Of a DNA stretch of 64,000 nt, positions 12,001-23,256 are shown in pieces. The translations under genes and the position numbers were made by a program. The DNA comes from Phorcus lineatus. Its lineage: Eukaryota > Mollusca > Gastropoda > Trochida > Trochidae. The DNA lies in the NCBI GenBank assembly GCA_921293015.1, contig OV121094.1:3152764-3216763 (forward strand). Direction: 5' to 3'. Each line of letters starts with the position of its first letter. Position 1 is the first letter of the stretch. The notes beneath the pieces are model-generated. The model was not told where the DNA came from. It searched no databases and was given only the letters and a program-made list of their open reading frames with translations.

Positions 12001-14742
12001 CCTCAAAACATAAGGTTACCGATTAAAAATGTTTTGTAAATATACCTTGACCAGTTAGAATTATAGATTTGATTTACGAAGCAAAAAATCGAATGGAATA
12101 TAAAAAGAACAAATTTCTAATGTTCTTGTCATGCTTATAATTTACTTAGATTTTATCGAAATACTTCTCTTTTATCAAATACGAGATAGGTAGCTTTCTA
12201 TCAAGGAATCGCGCGGATTGTCAAAGGATTCAAGAAATTAGAAAACGCTAGTAATAAAATTTAAATTCAGGTAGCAATTTTCGAAAATACTTCTTAAAGC
12301 TTTTGATTCATGTCTGTGTGTACCTAATATACCAAACAATGATTAAAACATTGAATGCCAGGGGTAAAGATTGTGAATGTTCATGAAAAATCATATTCAG
12401 AATGTTCGATATCTATATATGCAATGGTGAATAAGCGAACTTTCATGATAATACATAGTGGGTACAGGTCCTAGAAAATGCATAAAAGACCCTTTCACTC
12501 ATTGCAGTACATGATGAATAAATGATTTGTTGTGAGATTGGAGGCAGTATGATGAAAAACCATAGATACTTTAAGTGATTCAATTTACTATTGAAGCTAT
12601 TTGTCATTATGGACACCAGTATATTTCACCTTCCTTCTCCTACCAATGATATGATACATGTATTCGATGATGAAGATGAAAGTATTATGGAACATTTTAT
12701 ACTAGATTGCTTATCCCCATAACTTTGCCGGTCCTATAGGAAGAGTTCCAATTCTCAGAAAAACCATCAAGTGTGACTATTATCAAAGTTTCATGAAATT
12801 GTATCAAAACATGCAATATTGTTTAAATCTGTACCCTTTTTATATTATGAAAATCATCATCCAAACAAAGAAAATTCGTGATTGAGACAATTTTATTTAT
12901 GGTAAATATTTTTGACATGAAACAAAGTTTTGAATAATTTTAAAGTTATATTTGCCCTAAACCTACACGCAAAATGTCATCAAAGGATTTTTGAAGTGTA
13001 CAAAGTCACAGAAACGTTTCCTCTCTTAAGAACTTGAAAAGAATTTAAAACGAACATATTTTCAATTGCAGAATACTGTATTGAGAATAAGCTGAGTATA
13101 ACAGAATTAACACTAACAAATGCAGGCAGCGTTCACTTACAAAAATACATAATGTGCCTAAATAAATTGACAACTTGGAAAGATTAGAACGTTAAATGGA
13201 TAGATTTAATATGCATGTTTATACTGATTTGAAAATGTTTTATATTTATATATCTTATTAAATTGTGAATTTATACATTAAATACATCAATTTTGATCCT
13301 ATTGGAATCTTTGTTTCATTTAACTTCGAACAATCGATTAATACAGAGAGATGACAGTGCAGTGAAGTCGAGTGCATCCAATCAATACCTTCGTTGTTTT
13401 AAGGCGTCTATATAATGGAAGGTTACCTACTGGATTGGTAGCGTTCAAATTAGCTTTAGTATACCAGGCCTTTTGATTTCTACAGAGACCAGATTTCTCT
13501 CCATTCCACCAAGACGTCTTTTCCTAGAGAATAGCTCTTTGTGTAAAATTTCAAGACTTCGAAAACAAAAAACCTTCGCGTCCTAACATTCAAAAGATTG
13601 TTTGAAGTCAACATAGTTTAACCCTGAACGTTGCATTTATCATAAAACTCAACAATATCAATATAATGTTGTTGTTTTTAAAATCGTTATTATTATTAGC
13701 TATCATGTCGTCAAAAGGAAAATAGGATTGTTTCAAAATGAAGATACATATTTGTTTCCTATCCCTTCCGAATGCTATTAACGATGTACAGGAAATATAC
13801 GTTTGTATGAAAGTGTTTCTATATTGATGCCAAAGTTTGACTTTAAAAATTACGAAGTTGTTACCATGGTGATGTTCTAGCTGGCATAGTTACCTTGTAT
13901 TCAGGAGTTATGAAAAGTGTTCATATTACTATAATACTTTTATGTTTCACACTCATTCCATCCTTCTCTTCAGTTTACTTTTGAACCATATTTGTTTCAT
14001 GAACATGGTCTGTTATAAGATCCATTATTGTAGATTAAACTTTGGAAAGTTTCAGTATTCTTTCATTCCGAAAATAGACACAGGTCAGCTTTTGATTGAG
14101 GGTTACAATAACATCTAGTTTTAACTTGTAGTGGAATGTTCTAGTTTCATGCATATGTAGATATTTCTGTTTATTGTAACTAGTCGTTGAGCTACAACAT
14201 TATATCGGCTATCATTATTTGCTATGGATAATCTCAGTCCTGATAACCCCTCATAATCTTTGTCCCATCTTACTTCGCTGTTACATGGGCACTGTTTCTA
14301 TTTCTATTTCTGACCCGTTGATTGCCTAAGAGCGCTGTCGATGCAGAAATTGACGGGTAAAACCCTATGCAGTAGTGTTCTAAAATAGTAACAACAATGT
14401 TCAAAATCGAGTGTCGACGTGGAAGTGAATTCAAATATCTATAAATAGAATGCTCTCTACTATGTTCTGATTGCAAGTAATGCAAAAGAAAGCTGTAGAG
14501 AGAAGCATTCTATGAGGGACCATAGAGCCACACAACAACCCAACAACTGATGGACAAAACGTTTATTTAAGCTTGTCGTTGAGTTACAGCAATGTTTCAG
14601 TATTGTACAACATTGTTAAAAAATTACCATACCAGGTCGATTATCCCATTGGGGAAATAATTTGATGCAAAACAAATTATTCAGTCCAAGGAATCGGCAT
14701 ATTATTCTGCAATGTATTTCAAGGATGTTTATGTTGAGTATT
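9011..14742. other. Long non-coding stretch
   Basis: About 5.7 kb with no exon I can identify by family. The only signal worth separating is the promoter-like word and splice donor at 11.3-11.4 kb, listed on its own. A tRNA B-box-like GGTTCAAGTC lies on the minus strand near 11000 without a clear A box. Frames here are short and without domain character. Confidence 0.5.
11329..11420 (-). promoter_or_regulatory. Candidate promoter plus first exon with strong donor
   Basis: On the minus strand ACGTGGGTCTATTAATAG (about 11399-11416) resembles the TATA-bearing word CACGTGGGTCTATAAATAG found at 16523 and 34813. About 80 bases further downstream lies GACACAG/GTAAGTAT, a near-perfect splice donor at 11329/11328. 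A promoter followed by a leader exon is plausible. No acceptor partner was identified, and the candidate exon may be non-coding. Confidence 0.3.
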
Positions 14743-16006
14743 TCAGAACATCATGATATCAATTTCTCTAACCTCTCTTGTAAAATCTTTTATAAGTTTC
14801 CTTAATTTCATCTTTAGCAAAGGGGAGATAATTCCGAGTTCCTCCATCACATCATCGTCTTTCAGTTCTATTAAGTATCTTCCGTTAATCCCGTGATCCT
14901 TGAAGCGCTTTATTACTTCTTCGGGGAATTTCTCCCGTCGCAGTAAAAGGCTTATATCTCTCACACCGTATAACACAGCTGAAATTTGAGTCAATTGTTA
15001 TGGAATCGTTTGATTAAAACCCGTGGACATACGGTACACATATATGTATCATTGGTACTTGAGAGAAGATTATTAAATTTGTAAACTAACGCACACTATA
15101 TAAAGGTTCAAAATGATAACAAGATTACATTTGTTCTATATCGTACATTTAAGGCGTTGGGTATTTTGAGTCCTTAAATAACTAAAGTTGAACAGAAGTA
15201 ATAGTATAAATGACACTTTGAAATAAATTTATAGTCTATTTATTTCTCCAAATTACCAATTATCTCCCTCTAAATTCCTTCTTTGTAATTATTTCAAATT
15301 TTATTTATTAAATTTACAGGCAGTGAGACTTACAATTTACCATTTCTCTTTTCAATAAGCTACGTTCATAGATGTATAAAATTCACTCCATGAGAATATG
15401 AACAATGCAACCGGTTTCCAAGTAGACAGACTTACTCTTCACGTTTCCTATCCGTGCCGGACCCGACGCGGCCCGGTGTTGTATGTTGATGTCTCTCGCC
15501 TCCACCCCAGCTAGAGACACCATGTCTCGACCCCCTTTGATTGACTGGTTCACATACCGCTCCCCTTTAAATGTAGGAGATTAGTTTATTGGAGCATCAG
15601 CATATCATCATGAAGGATGGTAAAAATACCATCTTATATTTTGTAATATTGAAATCTTTAATGTTCAATATCACTTCTTAATATTGACACATTACAGGAT
15701 GATACCAATTTTTATATTCCAGTTCCGGTTACGGGTTCATCTTTCTTTAATTAGATGACTTTGAGCAAAGGCCTTCCCCTAAGCTGCTACTTTACTTTAT
15801 TTGTTTTATCTCATCAAAAAGATAACATAAGGTTTTATAATTATCTTAATACAAATAAAATTACGAATGCCTTGTATGATATAGTATGGGTATATTCATA
15901 CCATTATGATTTGTAACGTGTTACCAGCGCCGCCATGTATGGTATGAGCTGCAAAAACTCTCCTTGCTGTTCCTCCCGTCATACCGGTCACATTCACACC
16001 CGACAT
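14743..16006 (-). CDS. SAM-A: short SAM-domain protein with glycine-rich leader
   Basis: Three exons join as 16006-15925, 15564-15436 and 14978-14743. All introns are phase 1 with GT-AG ends, and the 447-nt CDS gives 148 residues. Residues 1-28 (MSGVNVTGMTGG..., FAAHTIHGGAG) form a leader shared with SAM-B and the caspase at 38.5-49.4 kb. Residues 29-70 hold a second segment with KGGRDMVSLAGVEARDINI. Residues ~74-137 are a sterile alpha motif: LLRREKFPEEVIKRF, HGINGRYLIEL, EELGI, then a basic last helix. No enzyme domain, signal peptide or membrane segment is seen, so an adaptor role through SAM and leader contacts is inferred. An acceptor-like CTGCTAG just before the ATG suggests an upstream untranslated exon. 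The tail REVREIDIMMF is absent from SAM-B. Confidence 0.75.
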
Positions 16007-16520
16007 GTCTAGCAGTAACAGAGAAGTGTATTAAACTGGCATTGAATTCTTGGACTGTACGTTTTGAAGTATATTTTGTAACGAAATGTATAACATAGTT
16101 TTGTAACATCCGTCTAAGCAGCGATTCTTAAAAATTCCTTCTGTAAATGCTATCAAAGAGTAATAAGTATATTTTCTGGAAATAATTTTTCAAATGACAC
16201 GAAATTCTCGTAATGAAATATCATTCTTGCGATTGCACTCTTTCATGTAAATGATGTGTTTTAACGTTTGATTTCTAAGACGAATCAATAATACTGGCAT
16301 CTGAGAAGAAGGTAGTTTGCTTTCCTGAGGAAATTGAGTTACCCAGAGTATATCAACGAAGTTTGATTTGAACTGTGTTCAAAATATTCAAAGATGATAC
16401 CCTCCGCCTGGTATGGATCTTGAGTGGTCGACAAAGTCATAGACATGTATTTTCTTTAAAAAATGGCAAATTTTGGACCTAACATACGTGGTATTACGTA
16501 GATACGCTTTTCGAAAACAT

Positions 16521-16665
16521 TCCACGTGGGTCTATAAATAGACAGTGTTGGTCATACCGAGGACGACTCATTATTGATTTATTGATGTTTTGAAGTGTAA
16601 AAGGTTACAGTAGAAATCTAAAAAAGAAGCCTATGTGGACCTATAAATAGACAGTGACAGTCATA
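16521..16665 (+). promoter_or_regulatory. Tandem TATA promoter-like units upstream of SAM-A
   Basis: CCACGTGGGTCTATAAATAG at 16522-16541 recurs ~111 bp later as TATGTGGACCTATAAATAG (16632-16650). Both are followed by ACAGTG and a GTCATAC word. A third copy lies at 34811-34830 upstream of SAM-B. The TATAAATA is oriented for plus-strand transcription, opposite to SAM-A, so these may drive a divergent transcript or be part of a bidirectional promoter. Confidence 0.4.
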
Positions 16666-16669
16666 CAGA

Positions 16670-17640
16670 TGACGATCGATTGTTGAAAGGACGTTTTAAT
16701 TTTGAAAACATTACAGAAATTTATGAGTAGCAAGAGCAATAAATTATTGAAAGGAAGTTTTGAAGTGGCACCGTTTGAGAAAGAAATTGTATGATTCAAA
16801 TCTTGAATGGAGGTGGAAACCATTAACGTAATAAATCTGAAATCTACGAATTGGCAACTGTATACAAAAGACTACAACTCATTATTGGAATGTTTTGAAG
16901 TGGCACAAGTGTAAACAACAAATGAATAAATCTAGAATGGAGTAGGCGTTTATCGCAACAAATTCGAATGTATAATGTAAAAGGCTAGAAGGTCAGATTA
17001 ATGATATGAAATAAAGGTATTTCAAGATTATTTGTAAAATTGAATAAAATGTAGTAAGGACTGTATTAGGCATCATTTCTGGGAACCTTGATATTAGCAT
17101 TTTAGACACAGCGAGAGAACATTTCAAGGGGAGAGAGCTCAACAAAAAGACATCGCAAAAACGAAAATAAAAGGTTACTAATTTGAAGACAATACAATAA
17201 TAGAAAAAGAGCAGGATACAACTTTTTTTTTTCAAAATGCTACTGCCTTTGAAAAGAGTTTTGAACTCACTAGCAAAGAATACTACGCAGCAATACTTGA
17301 TGAAAAGGACACTATTGATAGCGTTTGGCATGTATGTCGCTCTTAGCAACAACCTTTCAATTAGTTTAGTGACCCCACGTCTGAACCAGGAAACTTTATG
17401 CGTTACAACGACCTCATACTATTGACTCATATTTCCTTTCGTGAGTTGACCTCGTTTCCCGTTGGGGTATAATCTTGAACAGGCATATTATCTTTTCACT
17501 TTACCAAGTAGAAATTAGAAATATTTTATACCAATAGCCAAACTCTTCAGAAATAAAGGATAATTGGCAAAGTGTTAGTGTCTAATAATATGTTTCAAAT
17601 CTTAATGGAAGGTATCAAATAATATAAATAAGTATTGTGT
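16670..17640. other. Upstream region of SAM-A without recognised gene
   Basis: Loose repeats of TTGAAAGGAAGTTTTGAAGTGG-like words (near 16685, 16755 and 16890) extend the tandem TATA units. The frames at 16993-17352 and 17237-17425 show no domain features. Confidence 0.4.
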
Positions 17641-17649
17641 CAATATTGA

Positions 17650-17825
17650 CTTCAGGACCAAGTGCAAGTTAAGGTCGTTGGCTTTTCCGGGAATGAGTGT
17701 TAAAAACAGTTTGGGCAATCCTATCAGTATAAATAGCAATACCGGTTTATCAGTCATAGACTCCTTGACAGCTGCGGTATTGTGTTTTGAACAGTGTTCA
17801 CTTTTATAACACTGGCCATATACAC
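17650..17825 (+). promoter_or_regulatory. Duplicated TATA/Inr block (SAM-A side)
   Basis: TTCCGGGAATGAGTGTTAAAA, TTTGGGCAATCC, CAGTATAAATAG and TTATCAGTCATAG follow one another. The block recurs at 36207-36345 upstream of SAM-B with the same order and spacing. TATAAATAG followed ~20 bp on by TCAGTC looks like a core promoter with initiator. TTCCGGGAA matches the TTC-N3-GAA form of STAT-type sites, but the site at 36 kb has a five-base spacer, so this is weak. Confidence 0.45.
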
Positions 17826-18093
17826 TTACAGTGTGTAATTCAAGGCAAAATATTCTATATTTTCATCCTGTGGGATGTTTGTATGTGTTCTTTTTTTCTG
17901 GCACCAGCTCTATATATTGTATAGTGCTCATAATAAGTTAATAACCCATGGCAAATAGTCCAAGTAATCGTATAGGACTGACGCATTTAATCATAACAGA
18001 ATCACAATATCATCTTTTTGGATATAAGACACGCATAGGTACTGAGTACATGTGATATAGAGAATAACACCAAAGAGTCTTCTGATTAAAAAA

Positions 18094-18262
18094 TAAAGTT
18101 CGCTCTACCCCAATGTGTTTTGTAATTAAGTATAATTTTGCCCTAAACTATTATAGTTAAAGCACGAGGACGGTATAGTCCGAGTGCTTTAAAGTTATAA
18201 TAATTTAGTTCAGGGAGAAACTATACTTTATTACAAAACACATTACGGTAGAGCGAACTTTA
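18094..18262. mobile_element. Hairpin MITE
   Basis: TAAAGTTCGCTCTACC at the left and GGTAGAGCGAACTTTA at the right are exact inverted ends. The whole 169-bp sequence folds back with ~80-bp imperfect arms around GGACGGTATAGTCC. TA at both borders fits a TA target duplication as in Tc1/mariner-derived MITEs. It has no coding capacity. Confidence 0.7.
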
Positions 18263-18264
18263 CT

Positions 18265-19155
18265 TCTTTTCTAAGATTCTAAAACGATCTATACGGGGAC
18301 CACTCTGATTTTAATTATCTCGAAATAAAATATAGTGTTTACATTGCTCACATTAATAATCCATGAACTGGGCAAACTGCTGGCTATTCCAAGCATGGAA
18401 CCCAACCCCTAGTTGAATCGACATTTAGTTGGTTAAAGCTTTGATTGCTGCAGTTTTTCACTTTAACTTATTCATTGATTCAATTTTGAATTATATTTTC
18501 TTATTTTTTTCTTTAAAAACTTAAACTACCAAATTAAAACCTCTTGTTTTAAAAACAATTACTTTTACAAACTCGTGTCGTGCGATTATGCAGTGCGGCC
18601 ACATTGCCCATATAAGGCTTATCACGTGGTTAACATCCCACAAAGAATTATGGGTATTGTTTGTTTTCGAAGCGTGATGGCTGACTGAATCCGGACGTCT
18701 ATTTTTTTTGCTGCTGTCATAAACGTTGAAGGTGATGCTTTTGTCTCTAATATAAGCAGACTGTTGGGGATGTACACCCATAATTACTTAATTATTAGGT
18801 TGATCTTATCACATTGAACCAGGTAGAGACGGCGCGGTTGACGTGAACCAACGTCACAGTGCAACGGGGCGCTGTGACCTGACATGAAACAACGCGGTCA
18901 CTCGACAGTCGACAAGCATTTGCTTTCCATTCTTCTTCCTGGTAAATAGAACTAGATGATTCGTAACTAGTCTCCATTAAAAGAAACATTATCGGCGAAT
19001 CGCCATGTTGATCGAAAGAACCAAGATGAAAGGTTACCATGGGGGGACGAGCGGATATAACGTCATTCAATTGTTACGTCATGAAAAAACTATACCTTTA
19101 TTGTCTGATAAAGTTGGGTTCTTTCGATTGTTCTAACCGCTAGGCATCTTAGAAT
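18265..19155. other. No recognised gene
   Basis: The minus frames at 18521-18781 and 18795-19070 have no domain I recognise. GC content is locally higher at 18.58-19.08 kb, with several CACGTG and ACGTCA words. Confidence 0.35.
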
Positions 19156-19159
19156 ATTA

Positions 19160-19410
19160 CATAAATTCCATTTATCATCCGAAATATTTTTTCATTTCGA
19201 TTCCATGAAAAATGTAAATTTCTTAACACTGCGCTACTCTAAGACTACCAGTGCAGTAATGTCATAGCACTATGGCGTCATCATGTTTATGACGTCATAA
19301 TTTTGTGATGTCATGACTTAATGATGTAAAACAATCACGAATGTGACTGTAACAGGGCATTGTTCTTACTCTGTCAAAACGATATGTCCTAGTATACCTT
19401 AGATAAAATA
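19160..19410 (-). repeat. Degenerate copy of the GATATC palindromic repeat family
   Basis: Read on the minus strand, this holds CTAGGACATATCGTTTTGAC, GAACAATGCCC, TGACATCA-type words, CAGTGTTA and GGATGATAAATGGAAT in the same order as 27136-27370 on the plus strand. It is an inverted, older copy of that family. Confidence 0.6.
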
Positions 19411-20039
19411 GACTAAACTATAGATGGTTTCAGATCAGGGTATACTACAGTAACCAGGCAATAAAGTATTATTTGGTCTTACAATCATGATGATACCTAT
19501 AAAGAACATAATGCTGTTCTTAAGTATGCCACTTTCAAATACCCTTCAAAAACCTTTTGATATTTATTGCAAGTTATTTTTCAAAATATTTTACTCATTC
19601 ATTCCTAAGAACACTTTGAATATTTAGAAAATACACCAATGCATTAAAAAGTATTACATCTGATATGTTGCAAAATAGTATTTGGAAAGTGTCGAATATT
19701 TCAAGTGAACATTTATGCTGAGTTCAGAATGATAAAACTTTGGAAATTTTCTTCAAGCATGCCTTCTTAGAGATGCCAAGGTATGGTGATGTTGTATGAT
19801 AATTGATAAAAAGATACCAAACATTCGTACGACTGGTTTACGAGACAGTCAAACTGTTGCTCGTTTACATAGTTACACAGATAATGAACGATATATTCAC
19901 ATGAAAATGGCCAATTGTCATTTTCAAACAATGATTCCATTTCATAAAGTTTAAATAACATTTATTGAGAGAATACTATTTTATTTCATTGAAGATATGA
20001 AATTCTTAAATGCATTCACATGCACGCATCCCATGATTT

Positions 20040-20135
20040 TGCAATTGACCATTTTCCAGTTTCGCGAAACGAGTCGGTTTAGAGTGACGTCCCTTTGAAA
20101 AGTCACGTGACCGCGGGCAAGCTGTCCAAGCTTAC
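20040..20135 (-). repeat. Inverted partner of 26665-26750
   Basis: AATTGACCATTTTCCAGTTT, GTTTAGAGT and GACCGCGGGCAA are the reverse complement of the matching words at 26.68-26.75 kb. The pair brackets the DIRS-like element but is older than it. Confidence 0.55.
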
Positions 20136-20139
20136 GTTC

Positions 20140-21973
20140 AGTTGAACGTTGTTTTGGTCTACTTTCAACGCTCGCCTAGATCTTATCTTTCATCCCCTCG
20201 AACTATGGAAGGTCACAAATGATTGAAAACCGTATAAGTTAACATGAAAAAATCAATGAAGGCGAATATGTTTGTAATAATTATTAAATGGTTAACTGTT
20301 TTTTAGAGTGGTACTGACATAAGACTTGGTACATGTATCATTTTTAATTAAACTACTGGTGAAAAAAAACATTAAATAATAATTTTTTAGAAGACAAGGT
20401 GTGGTTTTGTGTTTAACTTTCAATAATCAGACCAATATTGAAACGTGTATAAGGATAAAGAAAACGATCCGACCAGAATAAAAATTCGGCTTCTCCAAAT
20501 TTTTAAACTTAAATTAAAGGCTGAAAGTAAAATAAGGGGCACAACAAAACTCTGCAATTTGCGCAGTTAACTACATATCTGATCTTTTGCATTGGGAAAA
20601 AAATCAAGAGCAGAACCTCACAACTTGTAAATTTAAGGGGCATGGGTACATGCCTACTTCGAAAGCGGCAACCATATATTTTCTTATGTTACAGATGTGA
20701 TTTTCAAGCTTTCATTTAATATTTTTCATTTGAACGAGCTTTTACTATTTTACAAACACGTTTAATCTGGATAGAAAAAATATTAACTTATTCGACTATC
20801 AAGCGCATTGAACGCTTTTAGAAAAGATTCGGCCTTTTATAACAATCGCTTAACTGAATTCTATGAGAAAGAAAATTCTGGATTCTTCATAATAATCTTC
20901 AGAATATTCAAATCGATTGTAGATTTTGCTTGCACGGTAATGAAAGAAATATACTGGCCATATTCACACAAACAGTAATGAACTCCCCCTTGACGATCAT
21001 AAAAGTAAGAAAAAAGTAAGACTCATATGCCCGAATTAATGAAAGGGGTTTAAGATTGTCAAGGTTTAACACTATTCTTCATTGCATTACTATATTCTGC
21101 ATCGGAATAACCGAAAACAAACTGCATGCTACTTAATTCGGACTTCCATTGACGCAGTTGAGATCAGAGATTAAAATTGGAAATAATCACTTTCATGATT
21201 TATTTTAATTATTTTAACACGCTTTACATCGATCAATGGTAAATCTACCCCCTAGCATGTTTACATTTTCGTGGTTTAATGCAGAATTTGGATCTGTTTC
21301 AATGTCACTTTGGTTTCTTTAATAGAGAAACAGTTTTACCACGGAGTTTAGCACACGGCTAAACTAGCTTTAATCGCCCACTCCACTTAAACTCCGAACG
21401 TTACCGAGTGGTGATGATGAAGCTGTCGCAGTTTAAACTTGCTTAAAAAATATAAAAAATGTGAGACTCAGTCTACATGCAAAGGATTAAACCTGGGTTT
21501 TATATTAAAAAAAAAAACTTGCTTCACTAAGAGCAAATCTGGTTTCATGCTTGAGTTAGACCTGTTGTATGCATCATCGTGGTCTTAACCTGTTGATAAA
21601 ATGTAAATGTTTGCAAATGTAAAACTTTTGCAATATTCAGCTGTAATGTAGGGCTAACCATGCTAAATGAATGTTATAAAACTAACGAGTCAAGGCATGA
21701 TAATAAGTTGCTAATCTGTTAAAAAAATGCGCAATGAATGCATTTTTCGGATAATTTTTATAAATCGACAAGGAATTTTATGAACGTTTTCAATCGTTTG
21801 AAATAATTAAAAATAATTTAAACCCAGTCGGAATGAAAGCAACCTTCTAATATTTGATAGCAGTATCGCCGTTCATCATTTCTTGAATTTGTTTTTGGCA
21901 AAGAATTATCAAGTAGGCTTACACATAATGCCACCTCGGTACTATATCCCTATAAGTAGGCCTACGTAGGGTT
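20140..21973. other. AT-rich stretch without recognised gene
   Basis: No exon or element end is supported here. The DIRS-like retrotransposon inserts at its right border. Confidence 0.5.
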
Positions 21974-21975
21974 AG

Positions 21976-22111
21976 ATATATTTTTAGCGGGACGTCTAAA
22001 AATAGTTTTTGGAGTTATCTCCCTTATTTTACCCCTAAGCTCCTAGCAGTGTTATGTATGCATCTCAGCGGCGAGCTCGCCATGCAAAGCAAAAAGCAGC
22101 GGTACGTTTTT
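21976..22111 (+). repeat. DIRS-like split direct repeat A1
   Basis: Begins ATATATTTTTAGCGGGACGT and ends GCAGCGGTACGTTTTT; identical to 26094-26229. It includes the short ATG-bearing leader before gag. Confidence 0.9.
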
Positions 22112-22173
22112 TAATATGTTACAAAAGTGTAGTTGAAATGAATGTGAAGAAGGTCTAACCCAATGCTGATAAG

Positions 22174-23205
22174 ATGGAACGTAAATCATCCCGGAAAAAC
22201 GCCGGGGACCGCCTCCAGGCACTTCTTGATGTCGAAAAGGACGAGGGGGACGATTTTGGCATGTCATCTAAGCACGGACTGTCGCCGTTGGCGTTGGCGG
22301 GAAATACCCCAGTCACAGACCGAGAAGTTGGTTTGGAATCAGAGTGCCTTTCCCTCAGGCGGGAACTTGAGTCTCTTAAGCTTGAGAGACAGCGGGTCGA
22401 ATTGGAACAACAGATAGCAGAGGAAAAGGAAAAACTACACAACTTGCATCTCGGCCCAAGGGAACCAAGATTTGAACAAAAACAAGATGGCGGCCCCCTT
22501 GTAGACATGCTCGCCCGGGACACTCTGGCAAGTACAGGTGAGAAATACCTCAAAATCACTGACTTTGTTTGGGAGGAGTACGGTGCATCAGACATAGAAG
22601 TTGACATTGGCCAGGGGGCAAAACTTAATTTTGGAAAAAAGAAACCAAAGCTGACAGAGGTAAATATTGAGCAGTGGGGTTATGCGAACGCAAGAATAAT
22701 GGGCGAGTTGATGCGGATAGGGAAACTGACTTCTTCCAGAGATAACGAAGATTATTTGAAATATACCTCAGATATATTTAGACTCGCCTCTAGGTATACA
22801 TGGAGGAGTGTCATCAGCTACGACCGGGAATATAGGGAACGTCAAGCAGCAGAGCAATTTCGTTGGGGGACATATTTCCAAGAATTGAGGGATTTTCAAT
22901 TGGTTCCAAAAGCATTACAATATCTGTCATCCACGTCGAAGGGTGGCGCAGAATATCAAACCAAGAGAAAGGGTCCATTTACTCCTGACGGGAGAGAGAT
23001 TTGTCGCAATTTCAATAGGGGTTCTTGTTTTAGGGCAGATTGCAAACTTTCACATGTGTGTACAGCATGTTTCCAGGGCCACCCAGAGGTCAGACATGGT
23101 TGTAATATCAACTTTGCTGCTCCAAAAAACGGGATCAACACGGGCGAGAACAGGCAAGCTGCAGTCCCGCCGATTCACACCATGAACAAGATGTACCACA
23201 TGTAG
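22174..23205 (+). CDS. gag: DIRS-like gag protein
   Basis: 343 codons from the ATG at 22174, the first good start after repeat A1. Residues ~50-95 are a strongly charged coiled coil (LRRELESLKLERQRVELEQQ). Residues ~120-260 are the conserved capsid-like block of DIRS elements (VNIEQWGYANARIMGEL, YLKYTSDIFRLASRYTW, RWGTYFQEL). Residues ~285-325 hold CCCH zinc-finger spacing (C-x7-C-x5-C-x3-H within ICRNFNRGSCFRADCKLSH) followed by further Cys/His pairs, expected to bind the RNA genome. The stop is at 23203-23205; the pol frame begins ~50 bp later in another frame. The frame is intact. Confidence 0.85.
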   Translation: MERKSSRKNAGDRLQALLDVEKDEGDDFGMSSKHGLSPLALAGNTPVTDREVGLESECLSLRRELESLKLERQRVELEQQIAEEKEKLHNLHLGPREPRFEQKQDGGPLVDMLARDTLASTGEKYLKITDFVWEEYGASDIEVDIGQGAKLNFGKKKPKLTEVNIEQWGYANARIMGELMRIGKLTSSRDNEDYLKYTSDIFRLASRYTWRSVISYDREYRERQAAEQFRWGTYFQELRDFQLVPKALQYLSSTSKGGAEYQTKRKGPFTPDGREICRNFNRGSCFRADCKLSHVCTACFQGHPEVRHGCNINFAAPKNGINTGENRQAAVPPIHTMNKMYHM

Positions 23206-23256
23206 AATCAAGCTCAGGTTTGAACCAGAAAGCCTGGGAGAATTTATTGCCGGTAA